From Betaproteobacteria bacterium (GTDB lineage: Bacteria > Pseudomonadota > Gammaproteobacteria > Burkholderiales > Rhodocyclaceae): a DNA stretch of 8,238 bases. Position 1 is the stretch's first letter. Each line of letters starts with the position of its first letter. Below are positions 1-5,931 of this stretch, in pieces. The notes beneath the pieces were generated by a model that was given only the letters and a program-made list of their open reading frames with translations, did no database searches and was not told the origin of the DNA. The position numbers and the translations under genes were made by a program. The stretch spans positions 1-8,238 of the forward strand of contig BNUC01000150.1 of assembly GCA_025997075.1 (NCBI GenBank), read 5' to 3'.

Positions 1-300
1 AGGTTTTCAATGTGCCCGTCAAGATCGGCAATCCGGGCATCACGTTCGGCGATTGTCTGACCCAGGTTTTCAATGTGCCCGTCAAGATCGGCAATCCGGG
101 CATCACGTTCGGCGATTGTCTGCCCAAGGTTTTCAATGTGCCCGTCAAGATCGGCAATCCGGGCATCACGTTCGGCGATTGTCTGACCCAGGTTTTCAAT
201 GTGCCCGTCAAGATCGGCAATCCGGGCATCACGTTCGGCGATTGTCTGCCCAAGGTTTTCAACGTGCCCGTCAAGATCGGCAATCCGGGCGTCGCGCTTA
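1..300 (-). repeat. 63-bp tandem repeat array encoding 21-aa (three-heptad) coiled-coil units
   Basis: Units begin at 1, 64, 127, 190 and 253 (the last ends near 300), spaced exactly 63 bp and almost identical. In the coding (minus) direction each reads IAERDAR-IADLDGH-IENLGQT. The only differences are a V for I in the unit nearest the methyltransferase domain and an alternation of synonymous codons for LGQ: CTG GGT CAG at 57-68 and 183-194, CTT GGG CAG at 120-131 and 246-257. The true DNA period is therefore 126 bp. The array continues past the left edge. There are no spacers, so it is not a CRISPR array. Confidence 0.95.
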
Positions 301-1139
301 GCTATTATTTTGTTGAAGCTACTGATTCGGCTATCGCGTTCGCTTATCGTTTGAGTGAGCCCCGTAATTTGATTATCACGTTCACTTACTGTCTGAGCAA
401 ACATCATAATCCTGCCATCAGACTCTTTTACTTTCTGGGTGAGGGCATTGATCCTGTCATCACGCTCACATATCTGATGTTGTTGTGTTTTAATCTGATC
501 ATGCTCTGGAGTATCCTCTTTATGCTTGAGAATACCCGATTCCTTGTTTGAATAACCATTATAAAAATCAGTCATTAAATGAAGGATACGTTCAGGATAT
601 TTTTTTGAAAATCTGGCGCTTTTCAGAAAAACAGCAACGAAATCATTCCATATTCCTTCTTCTGATCTTTGTCCAATGAATGATTCCAACAAAAGAGGGT
701 TATAGCCATTGCGTTTCCCCCATGCCACCATTGCATGACCAGAATTTGGATAAAAACGCCAGCAATCCACCGGCCATTGGTGGAACACGCCATTACTTGG
801 CGCATTCAGATAAAACACGCCGTCATTTTTTAGAATTCTCATCACTTCGAGAAAAACAAGCCAGAAGAACTCAGAATGCTCAAAACAGGAAGAGGAAACA
901 ACGACGTCAGCCGATGCGTCTGGAAGAGGAAGTTTGTAGGGGTCATCGATAACTATATCTACCCCATTACCTTCCACAAAATCCAGTCCGATATAACGCA
1001 CTTCAGCCGGAGCTACGGATCTCAAAGAACCATTTACATCCTGAGAACCAATTTCTATGATCGTAATATCTTTCTTACTTCTAGCAGAGCAGTAAATCTC
1101 AAAGAAATTCTGCCCATAGAACATTGCGGATTGATGCAT
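1..1139 (-). CDS. SAM-dependent methyltransferase with C-terminal tandem coiled coil, WbdD-like chain terminator/ruler (3' end outside window)
   Basis: The minus frame is open from ATG at 1139 to the window edge (379 codons, no stop). The start directly follows the wzt stop (TAAATG), with GGAG 9 nt upstream. Residues about 24-115 form a class I methyltransferase core: IIEIGSQD (27-34, SAM loop), YIGLDFVEG (49-57, acidic end of beta 2), then LPLPDASADVVVSSSCFEH (70-88) and LNAPSNG (111-117), as in type-11 methyltransferases. From about residue 224 the protein is unbroken heptads with I or V at every 'a' position (INALTQK, VKESDGR, IMMFAQT), passing at residue 281 into near-identical 21-residue repeats (IAERDAR-IADLDGH-IENLGQT). 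Known: WbdD of E. coli O9a joins a methyltransferase to a coiled coil that sets O-antigen length. Inference: the same capping role at the inner membrane, given the adjacent wzm/wzt. No kinase domain is seen between the methyltransferase and the coil. The rest of the protein may carry more domains. Confidence 0.85.
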   Translation of the reverse strand, partial: MHQSAMFYGQNFFEIYCSARSKKDITIIEIGSQDVNGSLRSVAPAEVRYIGLDFVEGNGVDIVIDDPYKLPLPDASADVVVSSSCFEHSEFFWLVFLEVMRILKNDGVFYLNAPSNGVFHQWPVDCWRFYPNSGHAMVAWGKRNGYNPLLLESFIGQRSEEGIWNDFVAVFLKSARFSKKYPERILHLMTDFYNGYSNKESGILKHKEDTPEHDQIKTQQHQICERDDRINALTQKVKESDGRIMMFAQTVSERDNQITGLTQTISERDSRISSFNKIIAKRDARIADLDGHVENLGQTIAERDARIADLDGHIENLGQTIAERDARIADLDGHIENLGQTIAERDARIADLDGHIENLGQTIAERDARIADLDGHIEN

Positions 1140-2510
1140 TTACTTTTTCTCCAAACTGATATTCTTTATCGGCAAACCAATCAAGCCCATGCACACAGAC
1201 GATGTATGCACTCGTACAACCAGCGCATCATGTATCCAGTGATGCTGTACGTGCTGTTCCTGAGTACCTTCTGCGATCGCCGGCGAAATGCTGTAATCGC
1301 CCGATGGCAAAACAGGAAGCCGAAACTCAAAACGCGCTCTCAGTTCAGTTCCAGCCTCTGCTGCTACCGGCTTATATTGATAAGTGAGGTAGGTGTTATC
1401 TACAAAGATGTTCTGCCCTAAACGATCTTTGAATTGAAAACCAATAATTGGCCGCAGCATATCTTTGTGAATGGCGCAGCGAATCTCCAGAATGACATCC
1501 TCCCCGCCGACAATCCACGATAAAGGCATATCTTCTTTATCGAGCAGGCGTACCGAGATAATCTTTGCATCTCCAGTTCCAAAACTGGCTTGCTCAGGAT
1601 CGAACCTGAAAACTTCGATATCATTGCGCAAGGTTGATGAATTAATCATCGATTCGCGCATATCGCGATATTCCTCCACATTTGTCGTCTGATCTCCCGG
1701 TTCAGGCTCAATCTTTGATTCAGATATAGAAACACCATCGATGTCCTGGCTTGATTCGTACAAATCTTCCAGATAGTGTTCGATGACCCGTTTGGGCGAA
1801 CCTGAATCGATAACCTGTCCACGACTCAGCAGGATTCCACTATTGCATAAATTGACGACAGCGCTTGTATCGTGGCTCACAAACAAAACCGTTCCGGACT
1901 TCATGAAGTTTCTCAGGAAACGCATGCATTTTTGGACAAAAAAAGCGTCCCCTACCGCGAGCGCCTCGTCAACAACAAGAATATCTGCATCCACATACGC
2001 GACAACGGCAAAGGCCAGCCTGACCATCATCCCACTGGAGTATGTTTTAACAGGCTGCTCGATAAATTCGCCAATATCCGCAAAGGCCGCAATATCATCA
2101 AAGCGCTGATCAATTTCTTCTTTGCTCAGGCCAAGCACCGTTCCATTCATGTAAACATTCTCACGCCCGGTAAATTCGGGATTGAATCCTGAGCCAAGTT
2201 CGAGCAAGGCGGCAATACGCCCATTGGTCTGGATGCTGCCGCTGGTGGGATTGAGCGTACCGCAGATCGTCTGCAACAAGGTGGATTTTCCGGAACCGTT
2301 ACGGCCGATGATGCCGACTGTCTCGCCTTTTTTGACTTCAAACGAAACATCCCTTAGCGCCCAGAACTCCCGAAAATATTGCTTGGGCTGCAAGCCCACC
2401 ATGCGTTGAACACGGGGCAATACAAACTGCTTGAGCCGGTCACGCGGCTGGTCGTAAATCTGGTAACACTTGCTTAAGCGTTCAACTTTGATAGCGATTT
2501 CAGAGGACAT
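1140..2510 (-). CDS. wzt: Polysaccharide/O-antigen ABC transporter ATP-binding protein with C-terminal glycan-binding domain
   Basis: 456 aa from ATG at 2510. Energises export of an undecaprenyl-PP-linked glycan across the inner membrane with Wzm. Nucleotide-binding domain (about 7-250): Walker A GRNGSGKST at 69-77, signature YSSGM at 157-161, Walker B ILVVDE at 177-182, H-loop His213 (FVSHD). A polar linker (about 252-295) leads to a beta-rich C-terminal domain (about 296-440: SFGTGDAKIISVRLLD, GFQFKDRLGQNIF, LPSGDYSIS) typical of Wzt proteins that bind a terminally modified O-chain. I prefer this start to the longer frame opening at 2561: MSSEIAIKVERLSK is the normal N-terminus, AAGGGA lies just upstream, and it gives an 11-nt overlap with wzm (translational coupling). 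The C-terminal extension next to a methyltransferase gene suggests that export waits for a methyl-type cap (inference from E. coli O8/O9a). Confidence 0.95.
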   Translation of the reverse strand: MSSEIAIKVERLSKCYQIYDQPRDRLKQFVLPRVQRMVGLQPKQYFREFWALRDVSFEVKKGETVGIIGRNGSGKSTLLQTICGTLNPTSGSIQTNGRIAALLELGSGFNPEFTGRENVYMNGTVLGLSKEEIDQRFDDIAAFADIGEFIEQPVKTYSSGMMVRLAFAVVAYVDADILVVDEALAVGDAFFVQKCMRFLRNFMKSGTVLFVSHDTSAVVNLCNSGILLSRGQVIDSGSPKRVIEHYLEDLYESSQDIDGVSISESKIEPEPGDQTTNVEEYRDMRESMINSSTLRNDIEVFRFDPEQASFGTGDAKIISVRLLDKEDMPLSWIVGGEDVILEIRCAIHKDMLRPIIGFQFKDRLGQNIFVDNTYLTYQYKPVAAEAGTELRARFEFRLPVLPSGDYSISPAIAEGTQEQHVQHHWIHDALVVRVHTSSVCMGLIGLPIKNISLEKK

Positions 2511-3327
2511 CGGCAAATCCCTTGCGTGCCTTCTGAAACCAGGCGAAGCCCAGCCAGGCAATCAGTAGCGCAGCCAACCAATAAGCCGCCAGTACAAGAA
2601 AATCCGGAGGGTTACCCCAACACAACACTTCTCTTGTCTGCTCAATCACCAGGGTCAAGGGATTGAAATACAGCAGGGCGCGATAATCCTCCGGCAGCAT
2701 GGTAATGGGATAAAAAATCGGACATACAAACAAGAGCACCGTGGTAACGATGCCAATAAGCTGCGACACATCGCGTAAATAAACCCCCAACGAAGCCAAA
2801 GCCCAACTTAACCCCATAATGAGCATGGAGAGCGGCAGAATGATCAGAGGCAGATAGAAAATCGTCACATGCGGCATGCCGAACAGAAAAACATAAGCAA
2901 ACAGCCAGACTCCCAAGCTGATGGAACAATGAAACAAGGCCGATAATAAGATCACAAAAGGCAGGATTTCCAATGGAAAAATGACTTTTTTGACATAATT
3001 TGTATTGGACAAAATCAAGGTTGGCGCGCGATTGATACATTCGGCGAACACATTGAAAATCATCAAACCGGAAAATAATACCAGAGCAAATTCGGTCTTC
3101 GATTCACTCCCCACACTCCAGCGCGCTTTGAACACCACGGAAAAAACGAAGGTGTAAACCATCAACATGAAGAGCGGGTTGAAGAAAGACCAGAGCAGCC
3201 CCATAACCGAACCGCGATAGCGGCCAAGAACTTCTCGCTTGGACATTTGCGCAATAAGGCCCCGATTACTCCACAAGGAGTAAAACAGGGCATACGGCGA
3301 CACGGGTTGTGCGGTGTGTGGATTCAT
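2500..3327 (-). CDS. wzm: Polysaccharide/O-antigen ABC transporter permease
   Basis: 275 aa from ATG at 3327. ABC-2 type inner-membrane permease that forms the glycan channel with Wzt. Visible are the cytoplasmic N-terminal segment MSKREVLGRYRGSVMGLLWS (28-47) of the RfbA/Wzm/TagG family, then about six hydrophobic spans (starting LFMLMVYTFVFSVVF and FALVLFSGLMIF, ending LVLAAYWLAALLIAWLGF), with YLRDVSQ and CPIFYPITMLPE in the conserved positions before the last helix. Length is typical (260-280 aa). The frame is open upstream to TTG at 3441 (38 more residues, overlapping the glycosyltransferase end by 26 nt), but family members normally begin as MNPHTAQPVSP does here, so I chose 3327; its Shine-Dalgarno is weak, so a longer form remains possible. 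Its end overlaps wzt by 11 nt. Confidence 0.93.
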   Translation of the reverse strand: MNPHTAQPVSPYALFYSLWSNRGLIAQMSKREVLGRYRGSVMGLLWSFFNPLFMLMVYTFVFSVVFKARWSVGSESKTEFALVLFSGLMIFNVFAECINRAPTLILSNTNYVKKVIFPLEILPFVILLSALFHCSISLGVWLFAYVFLFGMPHVTIFYLPLIILPLSMLIMGLSWALASLGVYLRDVSQLIGIVTTVLLFVCPIFYPITMLPEDYRALLYFNPLTLVIEQTREVLCWGNPPDFLVLAAYWLAALLIAWLGFAWFQKARKGFADVL

Positions 3328-3415
3328 TTTGCCAAGCAGGAAATTAGCGACAGGCCAAAAGCTCTGGATTCTCGCCGTGGTTGAACCGAGGTTTTTCGGA
3401 TAATCAAAGACGACA

Positions 3416-4340
3416 TCATATTTTCTTGAAAATCGCTGCAATGATTAAACCGAGATTGCCCAACAGGGTTTGTCTGTAAATACCTAACTTTGCCAAACCC
3501 ACCAGACGAGGCAAAAGGCTTTTCTCGCGAGTGAGCGCGAAGCGATGAAGAATTTCCCGGTTTTTTGGCGTGAGTTTGTTTTCCAGCTTTAGAAGCGCCT
3601 TGATGTGATCATCGTTCCATTTTTTGAAACGGCCTTGAAACATCATCCGGATACGAACGAAACGCGATGACCATTTATTGTTCATTCCGACCAAATTATC
3701 GGCGTGCTGGCGATAACGCAGTGAGGGGTATGAATCGTAGAAAACCCGTCCGCCACAACCCGTAACAACCTGATAGGCCCACCAGTCGTGCGTGATGGCG
3801 GAAATTTCTTCGCCAGCCAGGCGGAGAAGTTCACGAGCAGCATTGTTGAACACCATCGTATTGCCTCCTCCAATGTTTTGCACCAGGGCGTTGAGAAAAC
3901 CGGGCGGCTTTGAAAACAATGGGGAAAAACCTATCTGCTTGCCATCCGCGTCGATCAGGCGCGTCCGGGAACAATAAAGCGCCGGAACATCTTCAGGGAT
4001 GGATTTCAACCAGCGAATCGATCGTTCCAGTTTGTCTGCTTCCCAGATATCATCCTGGTCCGCATAGGCGTAGTAGTTTGCCTGTATATCGGATTTGCAT
4101 GTCAACGATAAATAATTGGCGGCAAAGCCCTTTCCAGGCCCGGCCAACAGGGAAAGCCGTTCTCCCCACTCTTCGCGATAACGTTTAAGAATCGCGCATG
4201 TATCATCCTTCGAACCCATCATCGGATACACACACCTGCCAGTAGCTATGCGTCTGCGCTACAAACGATTGCAACTGCTCATGCAGATAACACTGTCCTT
4301 GATATGTACAAAGAAGAATGGCTACCACGGAATGATTCAT
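3416..4340 (-). pseudogene. GT2 family glycosyltransferase (rhamnosyltransferase-like), split by a one-base frameshift
   Basis: The full gene would run from ATG at 4340 to TGA at 3416, 307 aa once one base is removed. The first frame gives MNHSVVAILLCTYQGQCYL to VCVSDDG, the GT-A nucleotide-binding start of GT2 enzymes, then FEG and a stop at 4203-4205. The second frame carries on exactly where homology requires it: GSKDDT, then YYAYADQDDIW (DxD-type metal/sugar-nucleotide motif), NIGGGNTMVF and ITHDWWAYQ (acceptor/catalytic region), as in dTDP-rhamnosyltransferases that build O-antigen. The extra base lies in the GGG at 4217-4215, where GAT GAT GGT TCG AAG would restore DDGSKDD. The part after the break (3416-4231) lacks beta 1 and the first helix and should be inactive alone. 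It lies 88 nt before wzm and is probably co-transcribed. Real mutation, phase variation or sequencing error cannot be told apart here. Confidence 0.85.
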
Positions 4341-4363
4341 CGCAAAATAACTGTGCTTAAACT

Positions 4364-4534
4364 CTATTTTTTGAGATGCTGTTTAACAGCTTCTACCCGA
4401 TAAACCTTGTTTCCAGCTTGTTCGACCCGTAATTCCCCGTGCTCTCGGCGCGAGGCGCACTGAGCTACCTGGTTGGCTGTAACGCATTCTTCCGTTTTTT
4501 TTGCACTGGAACTTTTTACTGCGCAAATAGTCAT
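4364..4534 (-). CDS. Small hypothetical protein; possible degenerate excisionase-like HTH remnant
   Basis: An ATG at 4534 opens a 56-aa frame ending 23 nt before the glycosyltransferase start; the frame stays open upstream to 4609, into the repeat element. The C-terminal part (CVTANQVAQCASRREHGEL, then VYRVEAVKQHLKK) resembles the ends of HTH_17/excisionase-type DNA-binding domains: a VT..QVA first helix, a GEL wing start, and a YRV..V..HL last helix. About ten residues that should hold the recognition helix between SRR and EHGEL are missing. No good Shine-Dalgarno is visible. It may be a decayed gene or a chance frame; I rate the similarity as suggestive only. Confidence 0.3.
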   Translation of the reverse strand: MTICAVKSSSAKKTEECVTANQVAQCASRREHGELRVEQAGNKVYRVEAVKQHLKK

Positions 4535-4547
4535 CCATACATGGCAA

Positions 4548-4701
4548 GCGTAGGTTGGGAAAGCAAAGCGCATCCCGACATTTGTAAACAACTGGCGTGA
4601 GCGCCGCAAACGAGGAAGCGGCGATTGCTATTCTTGCGGCGCTTCGCGCCGGAAAGTACGTTTGTCGGGATGCGCCGCAGCGCGGCTTTCCCAGCCTACG
4701 C
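4548..4701. repeat. MITE/REP-like hairpin element, complete copy
   Basis: A 154-bp element bounded by terminal inverted repeats: 4548-4580 (gcgtaggttgggaaagc then gcgcatcccgaca) matches the reverse complement of 4663-4701 (gcgtaggctgggaaagc then gcgcatcccgaca), the right arm holding about 6 extra GC bases. Inside are hairpins GGCG-TGAG-CGCC (4594-4605) and CGGCGC-TTC-GCGCCG (4637-4651). There is no coding capacity and no clear target-site duplication. A second copy lies at 5281-5403 in opposite orientation. Confidence 0.75.
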
Positions 4702-4744
4702 GGTTCCCGGCGGTCTCTTTGGCTCCGGCTTGGGGAACATCTGT

Positions 4745-4791
4745 TTTGGGCATATTTGGGCATATGGAAAGTCTGTTCAATAGAAATGAAC
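4745..4791. promoter_or_regulatory. Candidate operator region upstream of the XRE-like regulator
   Basis: Two sequence patterns lie 67-113 nt before the regulator's start: a perfect tandem direct repeat TTTGGGCATA (4745-4754 and 4755-4764), one helical turn apart, and a dyad GTTCA-N7-TGAAC (4775-4791). XRE-type regulators commonly bind such dyads near their own promoter. No convincing -35/-10 pair is visible, so operator function is inference. Confidence 0.35.
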
Positions 4792-4857
4792 AAAAACTTT
4801 ACCATAAAGAGTAACAAACAAGCCTGTTTAATCTCCTGAAAATTTAATTTTCTGTTC

Positions 4858-5247
4858 ATGGATGAAAAAACAGAGTTCAGCGAACGCTTGAAGCAGGCCA
4901 TACAGGACGCCGGATATAACGTGCGGCCTATCGTGTTGGAACGTGAGTTCAATACCCGCTATTGGGGCCATCCAGTCACGGTACAGGCCGTGCGCCGCTG
5001 GCTCAAGGGAGAGTCGATCCCCTCGCAGGACAAGTTGCAGGTCCTTGCGGAATGGTTGCAGGTGGAGGCGCACGTTTTGCGCTTCGGCGGCCAGCCTCGA
5101 CTATCCGTCATCCAGCGAAAGAAGCGTTGGTATGAAACCGTCGAAGGCCCCGAGCGTGAAGTGCTGGAAGCCTTCATGGAACTTCCCGCCGAAGAGCGCA
5201 AAGCCGTGCGGACGGTGATTCTGGCGTTGGTGAAGGGGAAAAGTTAG
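4858..5247 (+). CDS. XRE-like helix-turn-helix transcriptional regulator
   Basis: 129 aa from ATG at 4858; the only plus-strand gene here. The N-terminal part FSERLKQAIQDAGYNVRP (6-23) and PVTVQAVRRWLKGESIPSQD (39-58) followed by KLQVLAEWLQV form a lambda-repressor-like helix-turn-helix, with TVQAVRRWL as the recognition helix region. The C-terminal helices (EREVLEAFMELPAEERKAVR, then TVILALV) probably dimerise. The Shine-Dalgarno is poor. It resembles small stand-alone regulators common in beta- and gammaproteobacteria; the target is unknown. It stands alone between two inverted copies of a repeat element, with no toxin or phage partner gene beside it. Candidate operator repeats lie upstream, so it may regulate itself. 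Confidence 0.8.
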   Translation: MDEKTEFSERLKQAIQDAGYNVRPIVLEREFNTRYWGHPVTVQAVRRWLKGESIPSQDKLQVLAEWLQVEAHVLRFGGQPRLSVIQRKKRWYETVEGPEREVLEAFMELPAEERKAVRTVILALVKGKS

Positions 5248-5280
5248 ACGGGCGATGCGCTATCGGCTTATTCGAGCAGA

Positions 5281-5403
5281 GCAAGCGTTGGAAAAGCCGC
5301 GCAGCGGCGCATCCCGACGGTTGTATCTTCCAGCGCGAAGCGCTGCTTAAACGGCGGGCATTATCTATTTGCGGCGCTTCGCGCCGGTTGTTTACGATCG
5401 GGA
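5281..5403. repeat. MITE/REP-like hairpin element, second copy, truncated at its right end
   Basis: It aligns along its length with the reverse complement of 4548-4701: aaagccgcgcagcggc then gcatcccgac (5293-5318), ttccagcgcgaagcgctg (5328-5345; hairpin 5331-5345), then ttgcggcgcttcgcgccg and gttgtttac (5370-5395; hairpin 5372-5386). Spacing of the blocks is conserved and only the middle has diverged. The right terminal arm, which should continue from tcgggat into a ttgggaaagc-type end, is missing; group II intron sequence takes its place. Confidence 0.7.
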
Positions 5404-5476
5404 TAAGGGGTGGCTTTCGCCGCGCCCCTCCCACACCACCCGGCATGCGGGTTCGCACCGGGCGCTTGGAATGGTT
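5397..5476 (-). mobile_element. 3' end of a class C group II intron (domains V and VI)
   Basis: In minus orientation 5464-5437 folds as a 28-nt domain V: a CGC triad starting an 8-bp lower helix (CGCCCGGT with GCCGGGTG), a 2-nt AT bulge on the 3' strand, a 3-bp upper helix GCG/CGC and a tetraloop AACC. These are the same helix, bulge and loop sizes as I recall for the class C intron of Oceanobacillus iheyensis. It is followed by GTGTGGGAGGGG, the class C linker, then domain VI (5428-5407: GGGG-CGC-GGC-GAAA-GCC-A-CCCC) and TTATCCCGAT as the likely 3' end near 5397. No reverse transcriptase frame and no intron 5' end (a GGGTGAGAGTCCC-type segment) are seen upstream, so this is a truncated copy. 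Confidence 0.7.
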
Positions 5477-5931
5477 GAGGTCATGTCGCAGGTCACCCTG
5501 TTTCATGCCTGGTTTCGCTGATTCGGATTCGGCAATATAGGTTCTCTCACTGCCACGTCCTTGCAGGCTTCACATGCGCCGATTTTGTGGCGAGCTTCAT
5601 TTCCATGAACATCTGAGGCCATCCTATCTCGATAATCCAAGAGCGGCTCTTTCCATTCCTTCGGTCCTTCGCTTTCGGTCTCGGCTTCTTCGGCCACGCC
5701 TATCCTCGACGAAATTGGCTGCGATGTCAGGAATACCTACGCAAACCAACAGGATATAGCTTGGGGTGTCAAATGGGAGGCGCTTATATAGAACTCCACA
5801 CGATGGTCATGAGTCCGCAAAACACGCTGATTTTTTGCCAGAGATTTGTATGGAGCTTTTTCACGTCAGACATGGATTCCCCAAAAGCCGATCTTTACCG
5901 TGTGTTGTTTACCTCCGGCCGCGTTACACAT
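5477..5931. other. 455-bp stretch without an identifiable gene
   Basis: It lies between the intron 3' end and the end of nnr. The open frames here (minus 5503-5697, plus 5574-5759 and 5761-6000) are short, overlap one another and show no domain I recognise. Part may be leftover intron sequence upstream of domain V, or decayed coding sequence. No tRNA, terminator or promoter stands out. Confidence 0.5.

Noticed and set aside
1..300. CRISPR-like array
   Set aside because: Repeats are contiguous with no unique spacers, and they encode an in-frame coiled coil.
12..551. Plus-strand open frames across the 63-bp repeats (PVKIGNPGITFGDCL-type repeat protein)
   Set aside because: Antisense shadow of the methyltransferase coiled coil; the minus frame has clear homology and heptads, while the plus frames have no start signal or domain.
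623..805. Minus-strand 60-aa frame and the plus frames at 680-952 and 876-1421
   Set aside because: All are other-frame shadows of the methyltransferase gene or the wzt 3' end.
3328..3441. N-terminal extension of Wzm from TTG at 3441
   Set aside because: It overlaps the glycosyltransferase end, and family members normally start near MNPHTAQPVSP; kept only as an alternative start.
4430..4490. tRNA-like look of gagctacctggttgg and its reverse strand GTAGCTCAGTGCGCC
   Set aside because: No acceptor stem, no T-arm GGTTCGAATCC at the correct distance and no cloverleaf.
5900..5930. Possible group II intron 5' end (minus GTGTAACGCGG) just after nnr
   Set aside because: It lacks the downstream GGGTGAGAGTCCC-type class C segment, so it cannot be tied to the 3' end at 5397.
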